64,000 nt of DNA from Tychonema litorale BBK16. GTDB lineage: Bacteria; Cyanobacteriota; Cyanobacteriia; Cyanobacteriales; Microcoleaceae. Below are positions 38,101 through 46,106 of this stretch, piece after piece. Each line of letters begins with the position of its first letter. Within the stretch, counting starts at the first letter, position 1. Below the pieces are notes generated by a model, which saw only the letters and a program-made list of their open reading frames with translations, was not told the DNA's origin and did no database searches. The DNA lies in assembly GCF_021648855.1 (NCBI RefSeq), contig NZ_JAKJHX010000008.1:1-64000 (forward strand). Direction: 5' to 3'. The position numbers and the translations under genes were made by a program.

Positions 38101-39964
38101 CCTCACCCACAAAATCAGTTAAAGCTAAATCCCATTCCCCAGAACCAATGGCCCGACTTAGGTACACATTCGCTTTATCGTTGTAGCCATCAATGCCTTT
38201 GTCGTTGCCTTGAATCGCACTAACTAAACCCCAGCTAAATGTGCCGTGTTCGTTACCAGTGCCAGCAGTAAACAAAGGATTGCTGTCTTTGTCGATGCGA
38301 TCGCGCCCCAATGTCACTTTAGAGTAATCCAAATCGGGATTGTTCGGCGCAAATCCAGTATCGATAATGCCGATAAATGCGCGTTTTTCTGCTGGCAAAC
38401 TAATCGGCAATATGGTTTCAAGAGGCGCTTCAGGTGTCGATGGAAGTTCAATCTTAGGCGGTTCCGGGGCGATTTTAGGCGGTTCCACCGGTGGTTTTGG
38501 AGGGGGGATAGGAATCGTTGCTACTGGTGGTTGTATCGCCACAGGAGGCGTTACAGCTACAGGCGGTTTTGGATCGATCGGTTTTGTTTCAACTGGCGGC
38601 GTTACGGCCACAGGAGGCGTTACAGCTACAGGCGGTTTTGGATCGACTGGCGGTGTCACAGCTACAGGTGGTTTTGTTTCAACTGTCGGCGTTACAGCCA
38701 CAGGAGGCGTTACAGCTACAGGCGGTTTTGGATCGACTGGCGGTGTTACAACTACTGGCGGTTTTGTTTCAACTGGTGGCGTTACAGCTACTGGCGGCGT
38801 TACAGCTACAGGTGGTTTTGTCTCAACAGCAGGAGTTACAGCAACTGGTGGTTTTGTTTCAACAGGCGGCGTTACAGCTACAGGCGGCGTAACAGCTACA
38901 GGCGGTTTTGGATCGACTGGCGGGGTTACAGCTACAGGCGGGGTTACAGCTACAGGCGGTTCCAGAACCGGCTGCTTTGATTTGGCATAATCGATCAATT
39001 TTTTGCCACCATCAAGTTTAGTCCAATCCTTCTTTGGATCGATCACTTTCTCGATCGCCACTGCTTTGCCTGTCGCACCTGTTAAATTGAAAACCAAATC
39101 GTTGTAATCTTTATCTGAACCCTGATCGACGCGCAGATCTTCCATCGCAAATGCCTTGCCATTGCCCATGACATCTGCTATTTGACCATACAAAAAAGCA
39201 TCACCTGGATTTAGGCTAGATAATGACAACAGCGGGCGTTTGTCACCGTCCGCACCCGGATCGTTAAACACATTTTCGACAGTACCATTTGGCACTAACA
39301 TCACTGCAAAAGGTTCACCTGGTTTCATCGCAAATGTTTTCGCGCCACTGTAGGGCCCTTCGTTATCATTCCCTTCTCCTAAACCACCATTAAATAGCGG
39401 ATTTGCACCTTCTGTGGGATCCGAAATTACGACATGACCAAAGGTAGAATTGGTCAGAGCTCGTCTTGCCGCTTCTTTGATAAATTCCTCGGAACCAGGA
39501 TCGAATTTCTCCATTCCCTGAACACTAAAAATTGCCACTTCGCCTTTATAGTTGCCGCCGTCGTGCAACCAATCAAAGCCAACTTGACCCGTTGAATCGG
39601 GAGTGAAGAAACCGGAGGTAACGCCTAAACCTGTTAGCGGATCGACTTTGCCATCTGGGGTTAAACTAACTTGGTAATTCGTATCGCGAGAAGGTGCAGA
39701 AATTTTGAGTGCATAATTAGTTGCACCTAAATTATCGATGCTAAAAGTGCCTGAATTTGTGCCATTGGTTTCGATGTCTTTGACGACTTTTCCCTGACTG
39801 TCGAGAAGCTGCATCCCGACAACGGAACTAAATCCTTCAGCGGTGACTCGAAAACTGCCGGGATTGAGCCGATTAAAACGATAGGTATCTGTGGGGTCAG
39901 TTTTACCTGTGAAGTCGATGGAGATATAGTTGTCGCTTAAATTGCCGATCGATATATTAGACAT
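35159..39964 (-). CDS. Giant protease: DUF4114 - S8 subtilisin - PPC - LGFP - PA14-like - M23
   Basis: A 1601-residue protein combining two peptidases. In order: a PPC-like beta domain at about 1-100; DUF4114 at 115-325; Pro-Pro-Val-Ala-Val-Thr repeats at 326-505; a subtilisin domain at 525-800 with an intact triad (Asp in GIIDTG about 535, His in NEHGT about 571, Ser in SGTSASAAKA about 743); a second PPC domain at about 835-945; a Thr-Pro linker; LGFP repeats at 965-1020; two PA14-like domains at 1050-1400; and an M23 metallopeptidase at 1475-1585 with HSGID (about 1490) and HLHLEV (about 1565) zinc motifs. M23 enzymes cleave peptidoglycan or glycine-rich peptides. There is no signal peptide, as in other cyanobacterial surface proteins of this style. 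The PPV repeats presumably span the cell-surface layer. Confidence 0.9.
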   Translation of the reverse strand: MSNISIGNLSDNYISIDFTGKTDPTDTYRFNRLNPGSFRVTAEGFSSVVGMQLLDSQGKVVKDIETNGTNSGTFSIDNLGATNYALKISAPSRDTNYQVSLTPDGKVDPLTGLGVTSGFFTPDSTGQVGFDWLHDGGNYKGEVAIFSVQGMEKFDPGSEEFIKEAARRALTNSTFGHVVISDPTEGANPLFNGGLGEGNDNEGPYSGAKTFAMKPGEPFAVMLVPNGTVENVFNDPGADGDKRPLLSLSSLNPGDAFLYGQIADVMGNGKAFAMEDLRVDQGSDKDYNDLVFNLTGATGKAVAIEKVIDPKKDWTKLDGGKKLIDYAKSKQPVLEPPVAVTPPVAVTPPVDPKPPVAVTPPVAVTPPVETKPPVAVTPAVETKPPVAVTPPVAVTPPVETKPPVVVTPPVDPKPPVAVTPPVAVTPTVETKPPVAVTPPVDPKPPVAVTPPVAVTPPVETKPIDPKPPVAVTPPVAIQPPVATIPIPPPKPPVEPPKIAPEPPKIELPSTPEAPLETILPISLPAEKRAFIGIIDTGFAPNNPDLDYSKVTLGRDRIDKDSNPLFTAGTGNEHGTFSWGLVSAIQGNDKGIDGYNDKANVYLSRAIGSGEWDLALTDFVGEAKAQKQKNAIALLPLDLTQKNADGTITTRYEFTNRERAALENARQNGVLLVVAAGNDGGVMSVLGQSSQEFDNIITVGSSDGFGRSDYSSYGNGLDILVPGGAIDNPTLSTVGDDIGTMSGTSASAAKAAGMASKVWESNPDLSVTQVIDVLTGSAIDLKAPGWDKETGFGVVNLNKAVAMAKETAPQLYIPTPFSNPTTWGLDGQVTPWEREAQTLNTSGSGRIKYVGWLDSSNSSDRFEFTVNQTVPNFQFSLKFPQGNAALYDSNTILYNSSGTAISTLKYNPALLYEGLFASTPLSPGNYYVLVNKGSQATIDPYEMVLNFTGLSGDVKPLDDTINLPRQITPTPTPTPTPISIVVEGEIGKKYNSMGGETSWLGKPVKNAISLGNGVRQQNFADGYIIYNGKTPVAYLVGNGKPNVTAPSSQPTANFVSPLNWKAEFINRTPSNAGDINFNIDRKNGQSGMFAQIPNPAAVTNLGSQGANSKIKATLKVDFGLNSPVPNKVQSDNFGMLASTEVSLDAGKIYKFTTKSDDGSAFNLKNLTTGQWIEEKDILISPEFGNADWRDRGYKDPAKTVLFKVPQSGEYQVMFKLYDRTGGAQIEAKVEETFQDPVVTSKDWQLEVYKWDKGQNTQPPADIQAATTAGDGLEYMGRVSAGSNTRPDGTKGTSKDGAWYWGAGSPNHNDSVRFPKDQFVVKGVTEANFEANKTYQFTVKADDRYQLYARYQDGTKELITPENQWMEDYGFKTIDFKPTKTGTYKVVAYMYENTGDAFFDLSWNEVAPPVSSGSYYSEVSSLTNDQWNQETADNTRFDDGWPDYRDERYLTLDSIEQIYTDLSNTIFLRRVPVTAGYLLDPGYRQGIGKWHSGIDMSTPIGEAVIVPVGGIIVRGIQETSGNYFIGVRSDDGKLWVYGHLDSVDVPSGRIEAGQIIGSVGSAAHLHLEVQAGPNYLSSQSSNQNTVRNATLNPIKSFWELRNR
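38450..38985 (-). repeat. Coding repeat: Pro-Pro-Val-Ala-Val-Thr units of the giant protease
   Basis: Eighteen-base units encoding PPVAVT alternate with PPVETK and PPVDPK variants over about 530 bp. The repeat creates long spurious open frames on the plus strand. It is a proline-rich spacer between DUF4114 and the subtilisin domain. Confidence 0.92.
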
Positions 39965-40276
39965 TGTGCACCTCGATTAATCCGATAACTTTGGGCTGGT
40001 ATTGATTTATCTGGAGTGCGTCGGAGTTTTTATGCGGTTTGTAATATAACTTCACACAGGGTGTGGGTCAAACTCGCTGAACTTCCGTCGCTACTTATCT
40101 ATCTGGAGTGCATCCTAGTTTTTATGCGAAGTTTCTGTTTTGTAATATAACTTTACATAAACTACGCATAATCGAATTCATGACTTACGCATGGGGTTCA
40201 AAAACCGGGTTTTTCACGAAAAGATGTTGTTGAAACCACTAAATTTCCTAAAAAACCCAGGCTTTTTGGAAGATGT
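39965..40276. promoter_or_regulatory. Upstream region of the giant protease with two direct repeats
   Basis: Two imperfect copies of TCTGGAGTGC-TC-AGTTTTTATGCG ... TTTGTAATATAACTT lie at about 40006-40057 and 40095-40157, upstream of the protease gene on the minus strand. A spaced pair of long, non-coding direct repeats in this position suggests a duplicated promoter or regulator-binding region. At 40202-40216 AAAAACC-G-GGTTTTT is a terminator-like palindrome for the gene that ends at 40277. Confidence 0.55.
40202..40216. terminator. Terminator-like palindrome after the sigma-like gene
   Basis: AAAAACC-G-GGTTTTT forms a 7-bp stem flanked by T-rich sequence on either strand, 60 bp after the stop codon of the minus-strand gene at 40277. 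A related but imperfect string AAAAAACCCAGGCTTTTT lies between them. Confidence 0.5.
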
Positions 40277-41005
40277 CTAATAAGATATAAAATCACCATC
40301 TTTTTGAGCAATATGTCTGCCAATTCGTTGTAATTTCAACAATCCAGTTCTTTTCCAAAAAGAGTAAATAGTTTGTGTCTTGATATTTAACTGTCTGGCG
40401 ATGACTGCCATTTTTTCCGGTGATTGCTGCAAAAACAACCTTTGCACCAGAATTTGACAATTACAGTCGGGACGGTTGCGAGGATAACAATTACGAAGTT
40501 CATATTCTGGATCTCCATTGATATATTTTACGATCGCCCTTGCTACAGCTTGTTTTTGTTGTATCTCAATCCGTTCGATTTCTATATCAAAAGCATCCAA
40601 ATTATCCTTATAAAATCCGCTAGTCTCTAAAAGATCGAAATCTAAGGAAAACACCTTTTGATGTTTGCTGGTATATAAGTCTTGAATTCGATATCTGAGA
40701 TGACCGTTAACCCAAGTAATGAGACTGGATTGAATGGGAGAACGTTGGGGATTAAACTCGTGCAGGTGTTTCTCTAGCCATTGCCAAGTTTTATTCTGAG
40801 CTTCTAAATAATAGGGATGAGAAACTCTTGACAATTTTGGTAAGATTTGCAGTTGACGAAACAATCGATCGACTAATTTTCGACGCTGCGGATTATCCTG
40901 TGATAGTAAGCAGATATTTAAAATTAGCTGACATAACCGCTCGTCTTTCGGAGTGCGATCGGAATATTTTTCTAGTCTCAACCTCAATTTATCTATGCGA
41001 TCCAT
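40277..41005 (-). CDS. Sigma-70-like DNA-binding protein
   Basis: A 242-residue protein with a helical N-terminal half that includes QSSLITWVNGHLRYRIQDLY (motif LITWVNGHLRYRIQDL), resembling the promoter-melting region 2 of small sigma factors, and a C-terminal helix-turn-helix at about 195-225 (SPEKMAVIARQLNIKTQTIYSFWKR; key part IARQLNIKTQTIY), like sigma region 4. A Cys-rich loop (RNRPDCNCQ) lies in between. An excellent AGGAGGA lies five bases before ATG 41005. It sits between the two M23 peptidase genes on the same strand, 164 bp after the M23-RTX gene, and could control this cluster. The sigma assignment is tentative; a generic HTH regulator is the alternative. Confidence 0.6.
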   Translation of the reverse strand: MDRIDKLRLRLEKYSDRTPKDERLCQLILNICLLSQDNPQRRKLVDRLFRQLQILPKLSRVSHPYYLEAQNKTWQWLEKHLHEFNPQRSPIQSSLITWVNGHLRYRIQDLYTSKHQKVFSLDFDLLETSGFYKDNLDAFDIEIERIEIQQKQAVARAIVKYINGDPEYELRNCYPRNRPDCNCQILVQRLFLQQSPEKMAVIARQLNIKTQTIYSFWKRTGLLKLQRIGRHIAQKDGDFISY

Positions 41006-41169
41006 AACAGTCCTCCTAGTAAAAAAACTCTTTTAAGATTTTCAAAAATTCGGGTCAACTCGCCAAGAATTCAAGGCAATTGAAATAAGGCGATCGCTTA
41101 TATAAAATCTTAGGCGATCGCTCTTTTACTTGTGAGATTAATGGTGAGAATAAATCAAGAAACTCAACC

Positions 41170-42288
41170 TCAGACAAATTTGAAATCAACTCTTCCCGGT
41201 CGGGCAGTTAAGCTCAAGTCTGTTATCCCCTGAACAATACCAATCCTATCTGCGTTTCTCAAGGAAATTACGGTATCCGAACCCTGACGGATTAATTGAT
41301 AGTCGTTAGCGCTTCCTTTGAGTTGGATGTAGTCATCTCGAGTTGAATAATCTGTAATAATTGCATTACCGTCACCTTGATAGAAAACTCCTTGTCGTGC
41401 ATTGCCAAGTACAAAAGTATCTGCACCAGCTCCACCCGTTAAAGTGTCAAATTCGCGACTGACATAACTGGCATAGCCGTCAAGGTAATCATTTCCATTG
41501 CCGCCAATGAGGGAATCATTGCCCGCTTCGCCGTACAGGGAATCATTGCCACCCAAACCGATTAAAGTATCGTTGCCGGCTCCTCCACTAATGCGATCGT
41601 CCCCTTCTGTACCCCTTTTAGTGTTTACAGGAGCACCGCCACCATTTTTCCAGTCCGAGTAGGCTTGAAGTGGACTCATTGTATTGTTGAGAACAAAATT
41701 CCGACTTCCTTTTGTTTGATAAGGAATTCCACCAATAATACTGGAATCAAAAGGTGGAGTTTGAACCTCTATGTGGAGATGAGTGTTCCCAACTTGATTT
41801 TTCACTGTACCGACGATCGGATCTCCAATATTCACAGAATCTCCAGGTCTCTTGCTGGTTTGGATGTGACCATATATCCAGCGCTTTCCATCATTACCTT
41901 CTACAGTCACAAATTGCCCAGTTGCACCATAAGATACAACATTAATGATTTTTCCCGGAACTACCGCTGAGACATTTATGTTCGCACCAACTGCATAATC
42001 AATCCCAGCGTGGGAGACATTATTACCATTGTAGGGATTGCCATTAGCACCGCTGTATTCGTAGGCATAACCAGCACTCATTGGGGCGGAGAATCCAACC
42101 AGTTTTTGAGACAATTCCCTAGAGAGTTGTTTCACTTCTGGTGAGGCTTCTTTGATATTGGTAAGCTTACCAACTGTACTGGAATTATCGTCAAATTGCC
42201 AGCCATCTCCACTTTGTAAATCCCACTGTTGGTCGGTTGTCGGTAAAGGCACAATCGTTACTCCTGTTTTCATCGATTGACTTGACAT
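41170..42288 (-). CDS. M23 peptidase with RTX calcium-binding repeats
   Basis: A 372-residue secreted protein. The M23 (LytM/lysostaphin) domain at about 70-200 has the zinc motif HAGIDYAVG (His about 91), GHIQTS and THLHIEV (about 168). It is followed by RTX repeats at about 225-275 (GGAGND, GLGGND, GEAGND, GGNGND) and a C-terminal cap with GGAGADTFVLGN and ITDY, as in type I-secreted RTX proteins. The lack of a signal peptide fits type I export. It is likely a peptidoglycan or protein endopeptidase acting outside the cell once calcium is bound. It is related in its M23 domain to the end of the giant protease at 35159. It is divergent from the STAND gene at 42463, with a conserved box pair in between. 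Confidence 0.9.
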   Translation of the reverse strand: MSSQSMKTGVTIVPLPTTDQQWDLQSGDGWQFDDNSSTVGKLTNIKEASPEVKQLSRELSQKLVGFSAPMSAGYAYEYSGANGNPYNGNNVSHAGIDYAVGANINVSAVVPGKIINVVSYGATGQFVTVEGNDGKRWIYGHIQTSKRPGDSVNIGDPIVGTVKNQVGNTHLHIEVQTPPFDSSIIGGIPYQTKGSRNFVLNNTMSPLQAYSDWKNGGGAPVNTKRGTEGDDRISGGAGNDTLIGLGGNDSLYGEAGNDSLIGGNGNDYLDGYASYVSREFDTLTGGAGADTFVLGNARQGVFYQGDGNAIITDYSTRDDYIQLKGSANDYQLIRQGSDTVISLRNADRIGIVQGITDLSLTARPGRVDFKFV

Positions 42289-42318
42289 TTACTATGTTGT
42301 TTCAAAACCAATAATTTT

Positions 42319-42411
42319 TCAGTCTGGTAAAGTGGGTTATTTCACAGCTCAATTTTGTCGATAAAAGTCGCTTTTGGCTGAGTTGGTCGGCAAGAGTTGG
42401 AAAAAGTAGGG
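42319..42411. promoter_or_regulatory. Conserved box pair upstream of the M23-RTX gene
   Basis: Box 1, TCAGTCTGGTAAAGTGGG (42319-42336), and box 2, GAGTTGGAAAAAGTAGGG (42394-42411), recur at 46394-46411 (15 of 18 identical) and 46430-46447 (17 of 18 identical). In both cases a minus-strand gene starts just below: the M23-RTX gene at 42288 and the Cys-rich peptide at 46325. Both boxes end in AAAGTNGG. Between them here lies AAAAGTCGCTTTT, a short palindrome. Confidence 0.65.
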
Positions 42412-42462
42412 CGATAGGAAAATGGGTTATACTGAAGTATGATTTTTGCATAACTCCCGAAT

Positions 42463-43782
42463 ATGAACGTTGACACTGCGTTAGAACGTGCAGAGGCATC
42501 TTTTCGTGCTCAGACGGGGAAATCCCCAACCGATCTGCAAAAAAACATATTTCGTAAGCTATTAGAAGATAAGACTTACGAGAAAATTGCCAATGAATGT
42601 AACTGCAATCTGAGTTATGTTAAGGAGTTAGGTTCCAAATTCTGGCAACTGCTGTCATCTGCACTGGGGAAAGAGGTCAGGAAAAAAAGCTTTAAGAATA
42701 TACTCGAAGAAGACGATCGCTCCCCACCAACTCTCCAACTGCCCGAAAAATTGCCAGAATCAGCGATCGCCCGTTCTCGACAAGATTGGGGGGAAGCCCC
42801 TGATGTCTCTGTTTTCTACGGACGTACAGAAGAATTGACCGCACTGAAGCAGTGGATTGTAACAGACCGCTGTCGGCTGGTGGCACTGTTGGGCATGGGG
42901 GGAATTGGCAAAACGTCTCTGTCTGTCAAACTGGCACAAGAAATTCAAAATGATTTTGATTTCATTATCTGGCGAAGTCTCGATCGCGCTCCACCCATAC
43001 ATACCGTCCTCAAAGACATCATCCGATTTATCTGTAGCCAAGAGGAAACAAATTTACCAGAAACACCCTCTGATGCCATCTCGCGAGCGATCGAGTGTTT
43101 AAACGCGCACCGATGTTTGGTAATAATTGATGGAGTCGAGACAATTATGGAAACAGGTTTGTTGGCTGGCAAATATCGAGACGGATATCAGGATTACGGT
43201 AGATTTTTCAAAAAAGTAGGTGAATTGAACCATAAAAGCTGCTTGGTATTGACAACTTCAGAAAAATCTATCGACATTTCATTATTAGAAAATCGAACTC
43301 GCCTTGTTCGCTCTCATAAAGTGAGTCGCTTGAAAAATGAAGCCGCACAGCAAATTCTTCTCGAACGAGGGTTAGTAAAAGAAAAAGAATGGAATGATTT
43401 TATTGAAAGGTACGAAGGAAATCCTTTAGCACTATGGATGATTTCAGCAACAATTATCACTTTATTTGCTGGTAAAACTTCTGATTTTCTTAAAACAGGT
43501 ACTATCTTTATAGGAGGTCAAATCGAGGTAGTTCTATCCCAGATGTTTGAACGTGTAACTGATTTAGAAATAAAAATAATGTGTCAATTAGCTATCCTTA
43601 ACAAGTCTGTTGACTTTAATCAATTGCGATCGGAGATTTCGTCGGATATATCTAGCTCAACATTAATGAATATTTTGGAATCCTTGAGTTGGCGATCGCT
43701 GATCGAAACCGAAATCGGTCAAGACTCGTTTAGGCTACAGCCTGTAATTAGGAAATATGTTATTAATCATTATTGTAGGTAA
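42463..43782 (+). CDS. STAND NTPase (vMAP-type HTH + NB-ARC), lacking sensor repeats
   Basis: A 439-residue protein. The N-terminal helical domain at about 1-75 is of the vMAP/HTH type found at the start of many cyanobacterial STAND proteins (LQKNIFRKLLEDKTYEKIA). An NB-ARC ATPase follows, with P-loop LLGMGGIGKTS (about 141-151), Walker B LVIIDGVET (about 217) and a sensor-like LVLTTSEKS. The GNPLALWMI motif (about 323) and a winged-helix ARC2-like part end the protein. Homologues of this build usually continue with WD40 or TPR repeats that sense a ligand; here the protein stops after the winged helix. The next gene is a kinase with WD40 repeats. A role in signalling or defence is inferred from the family. 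Confidence 0.85.
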   Translation: MNVDTALERAEASFRAQTGKSPTDLQKNIFRKLLEDKTYEKIANECNCNLSYVKELGSKFWQLLSSALGKEVRKKSFKNILEEDDRSPPTLQLPEKLPESAIARSRQDWGEAPDVSVFYGRTEELTALKQWIVTDRCRLVALLGMGGIGKTSLSVKLAQEIQNDFDFIIWRSLDRAPPIHTVLKDIIRFICSQEETNLPETPSDAISRAIECLNAHRCLVIIDGVETIMETGLLAGKYRDGYQDYGRFFKKVGELNHKSCLVLTTSEKSIDISLLENRTRLVRSHKVSRLKNEAAQQILLERGLVKEKEWNDFIERYEGNPLALWMISATIITLFAGKTSDFLKTGTIFIGGQIEVVLSQMFERVTDLEIKIMCQLAILNKSVDFNQLRSEISSDISSSTLMNILESLSWRSLIETEIGQDSFRLQPVIRKYVINHYCR

Positions 43783-43949
43783 CAAATAACAATTTTTAGG
43801 TCGTAGTCTGAAATCCTTGATTTTCCCGAAAGCCTATAGTGTGCTTTGTTAGCGTTCCCCTCATTCTCGATCGCCCTGAAACCCAAATCCTACGCTTTTG
43901 GCGATCGAAAACTGTCCGAAGAGTTGAAATAAAGCATATTTTATCTGCC

Positions 43950-45956
43950 ATGCTTCAGCCTGGATTGATACTTCAAAATCGCTATCGTATTGTGCAAGAG
44001 TTAGATTTGAATCCTCCCGGAGGATTTGGCAAAATCTTTGATATTGTTGAGGAGCGAGGAACGCCCAAAATTCTCAAAGTTCTGCATTTTGAGAATTGCT
44101 CAAACTTGCAGGAAAAACAAATAGCAGTATCCCTGTTTGAGCGAGAGGCTAATGTCTTAATACGACTAGATCATCCAGGAATTCCTAAAGTCGAACCCGA
44201 CGGATATTTTCTAGATCGAGAAGGAGGAAACACGCTTTACTGTCTAGTGATGGAGAAAATTTACGGTTATAACTTGCAGCAATGGCTAAAGCAGAGAGAT
44301 TATCAACCCATCAGCCAACAACAAGCAATTAATTGGTTAAAGCAACTGGTAAATATTCTAGCTTACTTGCATCAGCAACATTATTTTCACCGAGATATTA
44401 AGCCAGGAAATATCATATTAAAACCTGATGGTCAACTGGTGTTAATCGACTTTGGAGCAGTGCGGATAATCACAAACACTTACCTTGCAAAAATTGCGGA
44501 CGAGAATCAGGGGGAAGTTACAAAGATATATACCAAAGGCTACGCTCCGTTGGAGCAAAAAAACGGCAAAGCGCTGCCTCAATCCGATTTCTACGCCTTG
44601 GGACGCACTTTTGTCTTTCTTTTAACAGGAAAAAATCCATCTGACCTTGAAGACGAGCTATATCAAGAGGTGATTTGGCGAGATAAAGCACCACAAATTT
44701 CGGGATTGCTGGCAGATTTAATTGATCAGCTGATGGCTTTCTATCCCAAGAATAGACCGAAAAATCCCGAAGCAATTTTACAGGCTATAGCTAAGATTGA
44801 ATGCCCTGGTGCAGAAGGGTTGTCGGCAGTGCCTCCGACTGAGTTACAGGGAATTAGCCCACTGAATACTGAAAGAAAGTGGCTGAAGTCATTAGCTACA
44901 ACCCAGAAAGCATTAGTCGGAATTGGAATAACAGTATTTGCCAGTATCACTGTATTAGTTTTACCTAAATTTGTTCCTTTACAAGGTCAATCTCCTGCAC
45001 CTTTAAAAAATCTTTCTCTACTCAACACCTTGAAAGGAGGTTCGGAACTATTTGATGCAGTCACCTCAGTTGCTTTTAGCCCTGACGGACAGACCCTTGT
45101 CAGAGGTAGTTATCAGGAACCGATCGAACTTTACAATTGGCGTACAGGGAAAGTCATTAAGAAACTATCTAGAGCTTCATCAAAACTTTGGTCGGTTGCA
45201 ATCAGTCCCGATGGAAAATTGCTGGCTACCGGGCCGCTACTGGAGGAGGATGCGAAAAATGAGAATGACACAACAATTAAGTTGTGGAATCTAGATAATG
45301 GGATGCTTTTGGGCACTCTCAAAGGTCATTCTAGCGATGTTAGATCGATTGCTTTTAGCCCTGATGGTTTGACCATCGCTAGTGCTAGCCATGACAACAC
45401 AATCAAACTGTGGCGTGTTAATACAAGAGAGCTGCTTTATACTTTTTACGGACATACTAACCACGTTACTTCGATCGCTTTTCATCCTGATGGTAAAACC
45501 CTTGCTAGCGGTAGTGACGATCTGACTGTTAAGTTGTGGAGTCTGAATAGTAGGAAATTAATTCGCACTCTTAAAGGACATTCAGCCCAAGTTTTGTCTG
45601 TCGCTTTTAGTCCTGACGGTCAAACCCTTGTTAGCAGTAGTGGCAGGAACGAACTTAGCGGTACTGCTGAAAATAGTATTAAACTGTGGAATCCGAAAAC
45701 AGGGGAATTGCAGCGCACTCTTACTGGACACCTGAGTTCGGTTTGGTGTCTTGCTATCAGCCCGGATGGGCAAACTCTTGCAAGCGGGAGTTATGACAAC
45801 TCCATTAGACTTTGGAATCTGCGTACTGGCGAATTATTGCAAACTCTCACCGGACATTCAAACTGGGTTTATTCTGTTGCTTTTAGCCCCGATGGGCAGA
45901 CTCTTGCCAGTGGCGGTCCAGATAGTTTTGTTAGGATTTGGAGTATTTCTCATTAA
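43950..45956 (+). CDS. Ser/Thr protein kinase with membrane helix and seven WD40 repeats
   Basis: A 668-residue protein. The Hanks-type kinase domain at about 8-275 has the ATP-binding Lys in ILKVLHF (about 43), the catalytic loop HRDIKPGNII (about 147) and DFGAV (about 167), so it should be active. A membrane helix lies at about 315-340, followed by seven WD40 repeats at 345-668 (VAFSPDGQTLASGS ... IKLWNL pattern), which would be outside the membrane from the kinase. The frame opens at 43839, but ATG 43950 starts the conserved MLQPGLILQNRYRI. It lies 167 bp after the STAND gene on the same strand. Repeats 2-3 and 5 carry small insertions (EEDAKNEND; NELSGTAEN). Confidence 0.9.
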   Translation: MLQPGLILQNRYRIVQELDLNPPGGFGKIFDIVEERGTPKILKVLHFENCSNLQEKQIAVSLFEREANVLIRLDHPGIPKVEPDGYFLDREGGNTLYCLVMEKIYGYNLQQWLKQRDYQPISQQQAINWLKQLVNILAYLHQQHYFHRDIKPGNIILKPDGQLVLIDFGAVRIITNTYLAKIADENQGEVTKIYTKGYAPLEQKNGKALPQSDFYALGRTFVFLLTGKNPSDLEDELYQEVIWRDKAPQISGLLADLIDQLMAFYPKNRPKNPEAILQAIAKIECPGAEGLSAVPPTELQGISPLNTERKWLKSLATTQKALVGIGITVFASITVLVLPKFVPLQGQSPAPLKNLSLLNTLKGGSELFDAVTSVAFSPDGQTLVRGSYQEPIELYNWRTGKVIKKLSRASSKLWSVAISPDGKLLATGPLLEEDAKNENDTTIKLWNLDNGMLLGTLKGHSSDVRSIAFSPDGLTIASASHDNTIKLWRVNTRELLYTFYGHTNHVTSIAFHPDGKTLASGSDDLTVKLWSLNSRKLIRTLKGHSAQVLSVAFSPDGQTLVSSSGRNELSGTAENSIKLWNPKTGELQRTLTGHLSSVWCLAISPDGQTLASGSYDNSIRLWNLRTGELLQTLTGHSNWVYSVAFSPDGQTLASGGPDSFVRIWSISH

Positions 45957-46020
45957 CAGAGCTTAGTAGCAGCAAGCAAGTTTGTTGGTGAATCGATCTA
46001 CCAATTAAGTTCTACAAACA

Positions 46021-46064
46021 GAGGATTGGACTGAAAAAAGACTATTCTTTTATACCCAATCCTC
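46021..46064. terminator. Stem-loop between kinase and Cys-rich peptide genes
   Basis: GAGGATTGG (46021-46029) and CCAATCCTC (46056-46064) form a perfect 9-bp stem around a 26-base loop. It lies between the two convergent genes and is probably a transcript end, though no T-run follows. Confidence 0.45.
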
Positions 46065-46106
46065 AACTATCTAAAAACAGCAGTCACTCGATAGCTGCTA
46101 ATTATC

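Noticed and set aside
38246..38990. Plus-strand frames of 244, 216 and 124 codons opposite the giant protease
   Set aside because: They mirror the PPVAVT coding repeat; no domain outside the repeat and no ribosome-binding site.
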